From the NCBI GenBank assembly GCA_963848115.1, contig CAWKCP010000007.1, positions 62,001 to 126,000 of the forward strand: a stretch of 64,000 nt of DNA, written 5' to 3'. The notes under the pieces are model-generated. The model was not told the DNA's origin. It ran no database searches and saw only the letters and a list, made by a program, of their open reading frames with translations. This DNA is from JAWKOK01 sp963848115 (GTDB lineage Bacteria > Chloroflexota > Anaerolineae > Caldilineales > Caldilineaceae). A program made the position numbers and the translations under genes. Shown here one piece after another: positions 44,379-53,666 of the stretch (positions are counted from its first letter, which is position 1; every line of letters starts with the position of its first letter).

Positions 44379-45767
44379 ATGGCAGAACGCAAGGTGCTCA
44401 TTCCGCTGGATGGTTCCGAGTTTAGTCGTCAAATCGTGACAGTCGTGCGAAATTTCTTTGATCCCAAAGATGTCGTGCTCGTTCTTTTTCGGGCGGCGTT
44501 TGCACCATCTGTGTCTGCAGACGCGGTTTCCGAGGAATCCTTTGTCGGCGGTATGCCTGTAACCGGCGGCTATGACGCCTACAACCGTGCTCTTGAGACA
44601 AACTATGCCTCTGTGGAGCAAGGACGGGAGGCATTTCGGGCCGAGTTGGTGACTGAGCTGCGTGTCGAGGCCGAGCGTCTGCGCTCTGCCGGCTATACGG
44701 TGACCACTGAAGTCCACTTTGGTGACCCTTCGCAACGAATCATCGATTTTGTCAATGAGTCGGACATCGATCTCGTGGCCATGGCAACCCATGGTCGAAC
44801 CGGTATCGGACGGTTGGTGCTCGGCAGTGTGGCGGAACGTGTATTACGCGGCGTTTCCGTGCCTGTGTTGCTCATGCGAACGGTACAGACGGAGGAGACG
44901 ACCGAGTCGCCGGGCGACCAATTGGCACGTAGCCTTGGTACCGGCGAAAAGCTGACCATTGCGGTGACGACCGATGGTTCAACCCATGGCCAACATGCCT
45001 TGGATATGGCAGGAACGTTGGCCACGGCCCTTGGGGCAAACCTGAAGATGTTGGTCTCGGTTACCGAACGTGAAGGGGCTGCACATGCACAGAAGATCAT
45101 GGCGGCCGCCGTCAAACAGGTGGCTGACATCGAGCCCCGCCCTGAGGCCATTCCGCTGGTCGGCTATCCTGACGAAGAAGTGCTGCAATATGTTGCGGGT
45201 ACGCCCATTGATCTGCTGGTAATGGGCGCGTTTCATGATCGAGGCGCCGGTACGTCGGTTGCGATCGGTCCGACAGCACAGCGTGTTGTCCAGCATGCAC
45301 CGACATCGGTGCTGATGGTCAAAGGTCGGCGACGGCCGATCAGGCGAGTGTTGGCATGTGTGGCCGTTGATGATGACGTCGCTGTGGACGTGGCAGCCCA
45401 ATTGGCTCGCGCCCTCGAGGCCGACTTCAAGCTACTTCATGTCGTTCCGCCCTCAGCGGCCACCTATCTTTCCTCTGGTGATGGCCAGGAGATCGACCTT
45501 GATGACGTGATGGCCCAGGGCACTCGCTTGTCTGAGGTGCTCAAGACCTGGATCAGCAAGGCCGAAAAACAGGGCTTCGACCGAGATGCCATCGTCGTTC
45601 GCAAGGGCAATGTGCCCGAGGGAATTCTCGAGGTCATCCACGATCAACACTATGATCTGATGGTCGTCGGCAGCCAGTCAGGGCCCGGCCATTTCTTGGG
45701 CAGCGTATCGAATGCTGTTGTGCGTTTCGCTGATCAGTCCGTCCTGATCGTTCGCACCCATGGATAG
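44379..45767 (+). CDS. Triple-domain universal stress protein
   Basis: The 462-residue protein consists of three tandem Usp domains: about 1-165 (with the ATP-binding motif in 'GRTGIGRLVLGSVAERV'), 185-320 (degenerate, 'GAGTSVAIGPTAQRV') and 323-462 ('GSQSGPGHFLGSVSNAV'). Single and double Usp proteins are common; three in one chain is less so. The start at 44379 has ATAGGAG. It follows the PFOR/DHOD-like genes and precedes a CBS pair, pointing to response to energy or oxygen stress. Confidence 0.88.
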   Translation: MAERKVLIPLDGSEFSRQIVTVVRNFFDPKDVVLVLFRAAFAPSVSADAVSEESFVGGMPVTGGYDAYNRALETNYASVEQGREAFRAELVTELRVEAERLRSAGYTVTTEVHFGDPSQRIIDFVNESDIDLVAMATHGRTGIGRLVLGSVAERVLRGVSVPVLLMRTVQTEETTESPGDQLARSLGTGEKLTIAVTTDGSTHGQHALDMAGTLATALGANLKMLVSVTEREGAAHAQKIMAAAVKQVADIEPRPEAIPLVGYPDEEVLQYVAGTPIDLLVMGAFHDRGAGTSVAIGPTAQRVVQHAPTSVLMVKGRRRPIRRVLACVAVDDDVAVDVAAQLARALEADFKLLHVVPPSAATYLSSGDGQEIDLDDVMAQGTRLSEVLKTWISKAEKQGFDRDAIVVRKGNVPEGILEVIHDQHYDLMVVGSQSGPGHFLGSVSNAVVRFADQSVLIVRTHG

Positions 45768-45965
45768 GCTTCGGCAGTATTGAGGCGGCATGGAGCGGGT
45801 ATTGTTCAGCATTTTGAATGCTTCCATTCCATACGGGAAAGATGATACAATGAGATCACTGATCTGATTGCTGATTTACCCGCCCCCAGGAAGCGGGTTC
45901 GTTTCTTCCTCCGTTCGACTTTTCAAGTGGGTTGAATGGAAATGGAAAGCGAAAGAGGTGCACAC

Positions 45966-46397
45966 ATGTCAAAACACAGCACCCAGGTTGCAGACTGGAT
46001 GACCCGTGATCCTGTGATAGCAACCATGGAAATGTCGTTGGCGGAAGCGTACGAATTGATGTCTGAGAATGAGATACGACGTCTGTTGGTTGCAAGAGAT
46101 GGCGAACTGGTTGGTATTATCACCATGAGCGATATTCTGCGTACGATTCCTGCGCTTCTGGTCGAGACAGATCGCGAAACACGTCTATTGCGTGGCACCC
46201 AGAAGGTCCGTGAAATCGTAACGCGTGATCCCGTGACTGTCGATCCGGAGGACACAATTCAGGATGCGGCCGAACGCATGCTGGAGTATCAGGTCAGTGG
46301 TCTGCCTGTGGTCGATGGCCGTACGCCGGTCGGCATCATCACCGAGTCGGACATCTTTCGCCTCGTGGTGGAATCCTGGGGGGGCGAAGACGACTGA
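45966..46397 (+). CDS. Stand-alone CBS-domain pair
   Basis: This 143-residue protein is two CBS motifs: 'VADWMTRDPVIATMEMSL' with 'LVGIITMSDIL', and 'VREIVTRDPVTVDPEDTI' with 'PVGIITESDIF'. It likely forms a dimeric disc binding adenosine nucleotides. The start at 45966 follows AGAGGTG; ATGs at 45936 and 45942 are possible but lack a ribosome site. It closes the redox/stress block and has its own terminator at 46521. Confidence 0.88.
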   Translation: MSKHSTQVADWMTRDPVIATMEMSLAEAYELMSENEIRRLLVARDGELVGIITMSDILRTIPALLVETDRETRLLRGTQKVREIVTRDPVTVDPEDTIQDAAERMLEYQVSGLPVVDGRTPVGIITESDIFRLVVESWGGEDD

Positions 46398-46520
46398 GGC
46401 TACCCGCGGTTGGATATGCCTATAGACATTTGCCTGCGTGCACTTTTCCTCGGCCCGATTGGATGCAACGACGCGAAGAATGTGATGCCTCACACGACGA
46501 CTTCCTGATTTGACTCGATG

Positions 46521-46550
46521 ACCCGCGGCCCACCGGCGCCGCGGGTTTTC
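46521..46550 (+). terminator. Intrinsic terminator
   Basis: A 9-bp stem, ACCCGCGGC with GCCGCGGGT, is followed by TTTTC. It lies 124 bp after the CBS-pair stop. Confidence 0.75.
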
Positions 46551-46705
46551 TATTTTCGGTAGACTCTTTATCGGGAAGGTACGCTCGGATCATCACGAAG
46601 TGGCATTCCGTCCGCACAGATGCTCCTGCGATGATCGATACGTGACCGGCCTACTGTTACCTTTCTTCATAACCACGCATTTCGCATCAGAAAGGGAGCC
46701 ACTCC

Positions 46706-47824
46706 ATGAACGGCAAAGAGCGCGTCAGAACCACGTTGAGCCTGCACGAACCCGACCACGTCCCCACTGGCGAAAACGACGTCGACTACGTGTTGGTCGA
46801 GGAACTGTTGGGCCGTGAGACCCTGTACAACTCGCGTTGGAAGGAGAAAGAGGCGCTATGGGATGGCCGTCGTGACGAGATAGTCGCCGACTACGGCACG
46901 ACGCTCGTCGACCTGGCACGAATGTTGGAGTGGGACTATGTGCGCGTGCCGACCATGCCGCCTGACCGAGAGTACGCGCGCCCAACGATGACAGGTGACT
47001 ATTCGTGGCTTGATGAACAAGGCCGTGAGATCCACTACAGTCCTGAGGTCGGCAACATCGCCACCAGCGTTGACAACACAGATCTGACCATCGACGAGCT
47101 TCCCGATCCCGATGCCCTTTTCTCGGTCGATCCTTCAGAACTAGAGGCTGTGCGCCACGTGGTCGGCGAATTGGGCGACAGCCATTTTATCATTGGCCGC
47201 CTGCCCATCGACGGCACCTTCCCCTACCAGGAGACCGTGGGCATGCAGGAGTTCCTGGTGCGCATGATCACTGAGCCGGCCTTTGTGCACCGTGCTACCG
47301 ATCTCTACGTGAGCCGATCCATCGCCTACATCAACGCCATGTTTGATGCCGGCGTCGACGCAGTCATGACCACCGACGACTATTCAGGTAACCAGGGCCC
47401 CTTCATGGGGCCGGCTCGCTTCAAGGAGTTCATCCAGCCAGGCATTGCACGCCAGGTCGCGGCTGCGCATGAACGAGGCGGTCTCTTCATCAAGCACACC
47501 GACGGCAATGTCTGGGAGATTCTCGATGCGCTGATCGAGACCGGCATCGACGGCTGGCACGGCATCCAACCAAATATCGGCATGGATATGGCTCTACTCA
47601 AACAGCGCTACGGCGATCGGCTCTGCTTCTTCGGCGGCGTCAACTGCGAGACGCTCATTGAGGGCACGCCGGAGCAGGCGGCTGAGGAAGTGCGCTACGC
47701 CATCGAGCACGCCGCGTCCGGTGGCGGCTTGGTCATTGCCACCGGCAACGTGGTGCAGCCGGGCAGTCAGTTGGTGAACTACTTGGCCGCAAGGCAAGCA
47801 ACACGCGAGTTTGGGGCGTATTGA
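46706..47824 (+). CDS. URO-D family methyltransferase-like protein (MtaA-like)
   Basis: This 372-residue protein begins 'MNGKERVRTTLSLHEPDHVP', the usual opening of MtaA/CmuA-like members of the URO-D superfamily. Later 'LFIKHTDGNVWEIL' and 'FFGGVNCETLIEG' place a His and a Cys where zinc ligands of corrinoid:thiol methyltransferases occur. It may transfer methyl groups from a corrinoid protein. No corrinoid protein gene is adjacent, but activation genes lie at 56881-63384. GGGAG precedes the ATG. Confidence 0.8.
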   Translation: MNGKERVRTTLSLHEPDHVPTGENDVDYVLVEELLGRETLYNSRWKEKEALWDGRRDEIVADYGTTLVDLARMLEWDYVRVPTMPPDREYARPTMTGDYSWLDEQGREIHYSPEVGNIATSVDNTDLTIDELPDPDALFSVDPSELEAVRHVVGELGDSHFIIGRLPIDGTFPYQETVGMQEFLVRMITEPAFVHRATDLYVSRSIAYINAMFDAGVDAVMTTDDYSGNQGPFMGPARFKEFIQPGIARQVAAAHERGGLFIKHTDGNVWEILDALIETGIDGWHGIQPNIGMDMALLKQRYGDRLCFFGGVNCETLIEGTPEQAAEEVRYAIEHAASGGGLVIATGNVVQPGSQLVNYLAARQATREFGAY

Positions 47825-48044
47825 CGTGCGTCGAGAGTGCCGATGAGCCCCGCCGCCCGCCTGCAAAGTTTGCACTTGCTTCGTGCGCGTGGGTTGGACG
47901 GGGCGGTTTTGGCGAGCCGGACAAGGTCTGTTCCAGATGGCCTGGGTCGAGTCGAAAGCGCCGGGGCCTGTCCATATGCCCCATACTTTCGAGACAGTTG
48001 GCGGACAGTCTCCGGGACTTTGTCGTCACCAATGCGGTCATTGA

Positions 48045-48245
48045 CTGGATGGGACGACCGTTTTACAATGCCTTACCGAACAGGTGAACTGGACCATCAA
48101 AGAGAGCGTGCGTGCCAAGTTGCAGGTAATCGTCAAGCGTACGCTTTGGCAATACGGCTATCCGCCAGACATGCAGAAGCTGGCCGCCGACACTGTCTTG
48201 AAGTAGGCAGAGTTGATCGCTGAAGAGTTGCCGGCGAAGGACTGA
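48045..48245 (+). pseudogene. Remnant of type I restriction enzyme HsdR C-terminus
   Basis: The frame reads 'VNWTIKESVRAKLQVIVKR' then 'LWQYGYPPDMQKLA', characteristic of the C-terminal domain of HsdR. An in-frame TAG at 48204-48206 interrupts it, where family members have Gln (a CAG-to-TAG change). The sequence 'AELIAEELPAKD' continues to a TGA at 48245. No other part of HsdR, HsdM or HsdS is in the window. It is a decayed fragment. Confidence 0.65.
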
Positions 48246-48253
48246 ACAGCGCG

Positions 48254-48733
48254 ATGCAAACCACTGAACAGAAATTTCCATATATCGACGCCTGGGTCCA
48301 GGACGGCTGGATCGAAATCGGATACTCCGACTACCTCGACTCATTTATCCGCGTGCTTGATCAAGGCGGCATGGTGTGGGAGGGTGATGAGTTCTACGAA
48401 TCGCTTGATCAGGCATTGGCGGCAGCAGAAACCGCAATTGCCGACCGGTACGCCACAAACATGCCTGATCTTGCGGTCGGCATCGAAGAACCGCCCAGAT
48501 TCACACCAAAACAGGGGCAATATCTTGCCTTCATCTACAACTACACGGCGCTTCATGGCAACGCCCCGGCGGAGGCGGAGATGCAACGTTTCTTTGAGGT
48601 CACACCGCCCACCGTCCACAGCATGGTGTTGCGTCTGGAAGAGGCCGGCCTGATCTCGCGTCTGCCCGGTCAGCCGCGCTCGATTCGTCTGCTTGTGCCG
48701 GCTGACTCTCTGCCGGTGCTTGAACGCCGATAG
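48254..48733 (+). CDS. LexA-like winged-helix DNA-binding protein
   Basis: This 159-residue protein has an N-terminal acidic region of unknown fold (about 1-85). A LexA-type winged helix follows (about 88-150, 'FTPKQGQYLAFIYNYTALHG' and 'TPPTVHSMVLRLEEAGLISR'). The LexA self-cleaving peptidase domain is absent, so it is not an SOS repressor. It could be a transcription factor whose N-terminal part senses something. It starts 8 bp after the HsdR remnant. Confidence 0.75.
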   Translation: MQTTEQKFPYIDAWVQDGWIEIGYSDYLDSFIRVLDQGGMVWEGDEFYESLDQALAAAETAIADRYATNMPDLAVGIEEPPRFTPKQGQYLAFIYNYTALHGNAPAEAEMQRFFEVTPPTVHSMVLRLEEAGLISRLPGQPRSIRLLVPADSLPVLERR

Positions 48734-48931
48734 GCTGTCTATACACGGGGTCGCCTCACATAAATATCCGGGGCTGGGCATTTTTGGTTTTCTTGTACGC
48801 CGACATGCGAATTGAATGAAGCGACTGTCGAACCCCTCGGATGAACCCGCACGCTCTTCGTGCGTGCGCACCAAACGATGCATTCGACGAGAAAACAGGG
48901 AATCCAAGAGCACACGGAAAGGGTACTGATC

Positions 48932-49924
48932 ATGACCATACCATTCACTCGAACACTCGGACGTTCCGGCATCGAGGTCAGCGCCATGGGGTTGGGCTGC
49001 TGGGCCATCGGTGGGCCCATGTGGCGCGGCGATGTGCCGGTCGGCTGGGGTGAGGTCGACGACAACGAATCCATTGCCGCCATCCATCGCGCCCTGGACC
49101 TGGGCATTACCTTCTTTGACACCGCCAACGTCTACGGCGCAGGCCACAGCGAGCGAGTGTTGGGCCGTGCCCTTGCTGGTCATCGTGACCAAGTCGTCAT
49201 CGCCACCAAATTTTTCAGCTTCTTTGACGAAGAGACCCGCCAGGCCACCGGCGCAGGCGCCTCGCCCGATGAGATTCGTCGAGCGTGTGACGACTCGTTG
49301 GCGCGGTTGAATACCGACTACATCGATCTGTATCAGTTCCACGCCGGAGATTATGACCTTGAGGCCGCGGTTGAAGTGCGTGAGACACTGGAGGAGCTGG
49401 TTGCCGCCGGCAAGATCCGCGCCTACGGCTGGAGCACCGATTCCCCCGAGCGTGCACTGCTCTTTGCCGAAGGACCCAATTGTACGGCGATCCAGCACCA
49501 GGAGAATGTGTTCAACGATAATGCCGCCATGCTCCTCGCCTGCGAGGACCTGAACCTGGCCAGCATCAACAGGGGACCGCTGGCCATGGGGCTGCTCACC
49601 GGCAAGTATGATGCCGACACCATTCTGGGCGGCGATGATGTGCGGGGCATCAATGCACCGGCCTGGATGAAATATTTCAAGGACGGCCGACCCGGGCCCG
49701 AGTGGATGGAGCAGTTGGCCCTCGTGCGAGGGCTGCTGACCGCTGATGGCCGTACGTTGACCCAGGGCGCATTGGGATGGCTCTGGGCTCGCAGCGAGCA
49801 GACCATCCCGATTCCCGGCTTCCGGACGGTTGCCCAGGTCGAGGAGAATTGTGCAGCGTTGTCACTGGGTCGACTTAGCGCCCATCAGATGGCTGAGATT
49901 GAACGGGCGCTGGGACGCGCATAG
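48932..49924 (+). CDS. Aldo/keto reductase
   Basis: This 330-residue protein is an NAD(P)H-dependent oxidoreductase of the AKR superfamily. The catalytic tetrad is visible as Asp and Tyr in 'FFDTANVYG', Lys in 'IATKFFSF' and His in 'YQFHAGD'. A C-terminal 'IPIPGFRTVAQVEEN' contacts the cofactor. The start at 48932 follows GGAAAGGG. It converges with the RNA methyltransferase gene, with a hairpin between. The substrate is unknown. Confidence 0.9.
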   Translation: MTIPFTRTLGRSGIEVSAMGLGCWAIGGPMWRGDVPVGWGEVDDNESIAAIHRALDLGITFFDTANVYGAGHSERVLGRALAGHRDQVVIATKFFSFFDEETRQATGAGASPDEIRRACDDSLARLNTDYIDLYQFHAGDYDLEAAVEVRETLEELVAAGKIRAYGWSTDSPERALLFAEGPNCTAIQHQENVFNDNAAMLLACEDLNLASINRGPLAMGLLTGKYDADTILGGDDVRGINAPAWMKYFKDGRPGPEWMEQLALVRGLLTADGRTLTQGALGWLWARSEQTIPIPGFRTVAQVEENCAALSLGRLSAHQMAEIERALGRA

Positions 49925-49929
49925 GAAAT

Positions 49930-49960
49930 CGTAAGGACAGGTCTCAAACCTGTCCTTACG
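49930..49960. terminator. Bidirectional terminator-like palindrome
   Basis: A perfect 13-bp stem, CGTAAGGACAGGT with ACCTGTCCTTACG, has a 5-nt loop (CTCAA). It lies between convergent genes and includes the stop codon of the minus-strand gene. The core word GGACAGGTCTCA also occurs at 59196-59207, so it may be a dispersed palindrome used as a terminator. Confidence 0.65.
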
Positions 49961-50774
49961 CGTTATCCTGCTCATTCATGACGTAGAGCAGTCGGCGCAC
50001 GATGGAGACGAGCAAGGCGGTCTCATCGCCGGCAGGCTGGGCACGATAGACCAGGTCGCGCAGAGTGCGCATCACGAACTCGGGGTTGTAGCGGAAAAAG
50101 CTGGCTTCGTGCAGCATCTCTTCGGTCATGGTGAAGAGCCGCTCCAGATCGACTTGAGGCGTGGGCTCCTGGGGTGTCAGGTCACGCGGGGCCGAGCCTT
50201 GCGGCGAAGCGAGTGCCGGTGTCAGTGACTGGCGTTCAGCATAAGCTGGGGAGGCCGGGTTGGCGTGGACGGCGCGGCGCAGTTCGTAGAGGAAGATCAA
50301 CACGGCCTGGGCTAGGTTGAGTGACGGGTAGATCGGGTTGACCGGCAGAGATGCCACCATGTGACACCGATCCAGCGCGTGATTGTTCAGCCCATCCGGC
50401 TCTGTTCCGAAGAGTAAGGCCACCGGCGCAGTGCAAGCCCGAGCCGCCAGATCACCGGTCACCGTTTCGACGTCATTCGAAAATGGCTTGCCCCCACTGG
50501 CACGCCGAGATGTGCCGACGACGAATGTGACGTCGGCCAGGGCCTTGTCCAGATTGTCGAAGATCTGGGCTGAATCGAGCCACTCTTCACCTCGATGGGC
50601 GACGCGTAGAATCTGCTCCCGGTTGAGTGGTCGTTTGGGGTTGACCAACCGCAACGACGTGAAGCCCATGTTCATCATGGCGCGTATCACCGCGCCGATG
50701 TTGAGCGGGTTCCGTGGCCGATCCAGCACGATGACAATATTGGTTGCGTTGGTGTTCTCTATTTCTGAAGACAT
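49956..50774 (-). CDS. SpoU/TrmJ-like RNA 2'-O-methyltransferase
   Basis: The protein of about 272 residues has the three SPOUT motifs: 'RNPLNIGAVIRAM' (motif 1), 'LLFGTEPDGLNNHAL' (motif 2) and 'LNLAQAVLIFLYEL' (motif 3). These give a knotted SAM-binding fold. It methylates the 2'-OH of a tRNA or rRNA nucleotide; the position is unknown. The start at 50774 ('MSSEIEN') is chosen; a GTG at 50816 is possible, and neither has a strong ribosome site. It lies downstream of the MFS-HEAT gene on the same strand. Confidence 0.88.
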   Translation of the reverse strand: MSSEIENTNATNIVIVLDRPRNPLNIGAVIRAMMNMGFTSLRLVNPKRPLNREQILRVAHRGEEWLDSAQIFDNLDKALADVTFVVGTSRRASGGKPFSNDVETVTGDLAARACTAPVALLFGTEPDGLNNHALDRCHMVASLPVNPIYPSLNLAQAVLIFLYELRRAVHANPASPAYAERQSLTPALASPQGSAPRDLTPQEPTPQVDLERLFTMTEEMLHEASFFRYNPEFVMRTLRDLVYRAQPAGDETALLVSIVRRLLYVMNEQDNA

Positions 50775-50850
50775 TGGTCCGTCACGATCTGCTGACGCTG
50801 ACTTGGATTGTGGCACGGGAATTAGAATACACCATCATGTCCTGGATGCG

Positions 50851-53226
50851 CTACGCACGCACACCGAGGTTTAGCGCGTAGAGTGCCAGCGCGATCATCT
50901 CCGACCGCCGGCTACCATCGGCATCCAGTACATCGCTACAGGCCCCGAGCACCTGTTTTATATCGGACGGAAAGCGCTGTGCAGGAAGTGCACGAATCAG
51001 TCTGCCTAGCTGGCGTGCTCCGGCATCAAGGTCGTCCTGAGCAAAGGCCGTGGTGCATTCCTCGTAGGCGTTGCGTACGGATTCATCTGCCGTGCCGCCC
51101 TTGTGCCGAATGCCGAGTGAGCTGCGCATCGATGTCAGCGCCTGAGCGGCGACCGTGCCCGGATCGCGCTCCATCCGTCGGGCCAGGCGAATAAACGGGG
51201 CTTCGTCGCCAATGATGCGCGCCACTGCCAGCGCCAGTTCAAGTCGGGCGCCTGGATTCGCCAAACGAGACATCAGCGAGAGGGTGGGATCGATGGCATC
51301 GGGCCGACCAAGCCTGCCCAACGATGATGCACAGGCTATTTGAAGGCCGGCATCGCTTTCAGACTGAAGGCGCTTCAAGAGGTTCGGCGCCGACTCGCTG
51401 TCGTTGAGCGCACCCAAGGCACGGATCGCGTGCACCTGGATCGATTTGAATTCCGACTGGGCAGCATCGCGCAGCGCAGGCAGCGCGGTTCGGTCACGCG
51501 TGCGGCCCAATGCCCACGCCGCGTTGACTGCGAGCGCCAACTCTGTGCCGGACAGAAGATTGATCAGCGCCTCGGTCAATCTCGGGTCCGACCGTGTGCG
51601 CGAGATGGCAATGATAGCCTCGTAGCGCACACTGAAACGGGGATCATGCAACGCGCTGATGAGTTCCTCTACTGTGAGTCTGCTGCGAGACTGCCCCAAC
51701 TTCTCCGTCCGTAAAACGGTGGAACGTTCATCTTTGGCCAGGTTGAATTTGACCAGGGAACTCATGGCCACGAAGGGATTGCCGCGTAGGAAGATGCCCA
51801 CGAACTCCATCGTACCCACGCCCATGCCAGGCTGAATGCGCCTCAGGATGATGAAGCTTAGCATCGGCATCAGAATCGCAAGCAGGATCATTGGGGTGTA
51901 TGGGTTGAGCAGGCCCGTCCCTGATAGGAAATCGACGCTTTGGAAAATGTCGATCAGGTAGCCGCTGCTGACTTGGCTTAGACCGGCAACAATGCCGACG
52001 AATGCGGAGTATAGGGCCATGTAGCCGACTTTGTAACGTGGCGGGACAATGTTGACGAAGAGCAGGCGGCCTGCGCCGATGACCCAACCCAGATTGGATA
52101 CGCCCTGAGCAAAGGCTGCGCCGAGCGCAATGGCAAGACTAAGCCCGCCGGCGCTAGGCAGGAACCACCAGATAAAGGGCGTGGCGACCAAGAGCAGGGT
52201 GCCCGAAAGCATCACGGGTTTGCTTCCGTAACGGTCTGCTGTCCATCCCCAGAGGTAGCCGGATGCCAGCGCGCCGGCCAACGTTCCGATTTGCATCCAG
52301 ATAACTTGGCCTGCGGCGATACCGACCTGTTCCTGAAGATAGAGCGGCAGGAAGCTGGCCAGCGGGACCGTCCCCACTGTGACAAGACCGACGCCTATCA
52401 AGTAGCGCCGGTAGTCTCGATCATCGAACGCTTTGCGAAAGCTCTCGTTGCGTTGCTCCTTGGACATCCGAATTTCAGATCGAGCCCCGCCCGGCACGAA
52501 GGTATATGCCCACAAAGAACCAAATCCGAGCAGGACACCGCTTCCGATCAGTAGCATGTAGCCGAACAGCCCATCCGTATTGCCGATTACAGCACCGGCG
52601 ATCAGCACTGCACTCATACCGGAGACGGTCGCGAAAAAGTTATCCGTGGCTGCGTACTTACCGCGTACGGAATTGGGTACGTACTCCTGGACCCATGGCA
52701 AATGCGCCGTCTCGACCAAGGCGCGCAGAAGTGCGAAGATACCGACGACTATGGCCACAAAGATTACAGTGGCCTGTTCGCCATAGGTTGCCGCCACCAA
52801 TGGGGTCAACAAGAGGAAGAGGATGACGACCTTTCGGGCGCCGAACGCGGTCAGAAATGCTCGCTTATAGCCATAACGAGCAACGGCGGGCGCAGCCAGC
52901 GGCGCTATCACACTGGCGAAGGGCAGCAGCGAAAGCAGCAGGCCGATCTGTGCTTTGTCCATGCCCAGGGTGTCAAGGAAGAGCACAAATACCGAGCCAA
53001 AGAGTGTGAACTGGGCGAAGAATGTGTTCAGACTGCTGCCCGTGATCGCCCAACGCAGCCCCTGTAACTTGGCCAGTTTGGTCGGCTCAACAGGCGCTTG
53101 AGGCTCTTCTGCAGCGAGAAGGGCGGAGCCAACAGAATTCTGATGCTCGACAAGATCTGCCGGCTGTGGCGTTTCATGAACTGAATCGTTGTCGTACTGA
53201 TCTGAATCTGTCAAGAAGGGCTCCAA
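50851..53226 (-). CDS. MFS transporter fused to HEAT-repeat domain
   Basis: The 791-residue protein has an acidic N-terminus (about 1-50) and twelve predicted membrane helices (about 60-475). The typical MFS loop is 'AVARYGYKRAF'. A cytoplasmic C-terminus (about 495-700) follows, with HEAT/PBS-lyase-like repeats ('DPRFSVRYEAIIAISRTRSDPRLTEAL' type, at least four). The last about 90 residues are helical. The fusion suggests that the transporter is regulated or scaffolded by the repeat domain, or that the repeats bind a partner. The substrate is unknown. The neighbour is the SpoU methyltransferase, 76 bp downstream. Confidence 0.85.
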   Translation of the reverse strand: MEPFLTDSDQYDNDSVHETPQPADLVEHQNSVGSALLAAEEPQAPVEPTKLAKLQGLRWAITGSSLNTFFAQFTLFGSVFVLFLDTLGMDKAQIGLLLSLLPFASVIAPLAAPAVARYGYKRAFLTAFGARKVVILFLLLTPLVAATYGEQATVIFVAIVVGIFALLRALVETAHLPWVQEYVPNSVRGKYAATDNFFATVSGMSAVLIAGAVIGNTDGLFGYMLLIGSGVLLGFGSLWAYTFVPGGARSEIRMSKEQRNESFRKAFDDRDYRRYLIGVGLVTVGTVPLASFLPLYLQEQVGIAAGQVIWMQIGTLAGALASGYLWGWTADRYGSKPVMLSGTLLLVATPFIWWFLPSAGGLSLAIALGAAFAQGVSNLGWVIGAGRLLFVNIVPPRYKVGYMALYSAFVGIVAGLSQVSSGYLIDIFQSVDFLSGTGLLNPYTPMILLAILMPMLSFIILRRIQPGMGVGTMEFVGIFLRGNPFVAMSSLVKFNLAKDERSTVLRTEKLGQSRSRLTVEELISALHDPRFSVRYEAIIAISRTRSDPRLTEALINLLSGTELALAVNAAWALGRTRDRTALPALRDAAQSEFKSIQVHAIRALGALNDSESAPNLLKRLQSESDAGLQIACASSLGRLGRPDAIDPTLSLMSRLANPGARLELALAVARIIGDEAPFIRLARRMERDPGTVAAQALTSMRSSLGIRHKGGTADESVRNAYEECTTAFAQDDLDAGARQLGRLIRALPAQRFPSDIKQVLGACSDVLDADGSRRSEMIALALYALNLGVRA

Positions 53227-53291
53227 TGTCCAACCGCTGCGTTTTCTATCTTCGGTAACCTGCGAGGCAGGAAGCTACAAGAAATGCGGAT

Positions 53292-53372
53292 AAGTGCCGG
53301 GGACTTACACAATGAAGCGGGGAAATCGGCCCCGATTTGGACGCTTCGACATCGGAAAGTCCCCCGGCACTT
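53292..53372. repeat. Nested 81-nt hairpin element
   Basis: The outer arms AAGTGCCGGGGACTT (53292-53306) and AAGTCCCCCGGCACTT (53357-53372) are near-complementary. Inside lie GAAGCG (53314) with CGCTTC (53342), and AAATCGG with CCGATTT (53323-53338). It lies between divergent genes. The arms resemble REP-type palindromes linked to TnpA_REP transposases, but no transposase is nearby. Confidence 0.7.
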
Positions 53373-53666
53373 TCTTGTAACGACTAGCAGGCTTCTACTT
53401 AGACATTCAATCAATAAGTCTACTCGAACCGGTCTGGATAGCAAAAGGTCCGTTCGGTCGCACATACATCGCTTCGTCGCTAGTGGTCACCACAGAAGAA
53501 TGGCTTGTTTGGCGGATCAATTCCGATGACGCTATGATTGCGCGTATGTTTGCAGCCGACGTTTCGCCCGAATTGGCACGTGCCTTGCCTCTATACCTGT
53601 GATGGTGGTGCCCGTCACTCATTCCGGCAAATCCGGATGCAGACATACGAAGGGAGAGGAGGCGAC

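Noticed and set aside
47825..48044. Short plus-strand open frames between the URO-D-like gene and the HsdR remnant
   Set aside because: They overlap in several frames, have no similarity and appear to be random open stretches.
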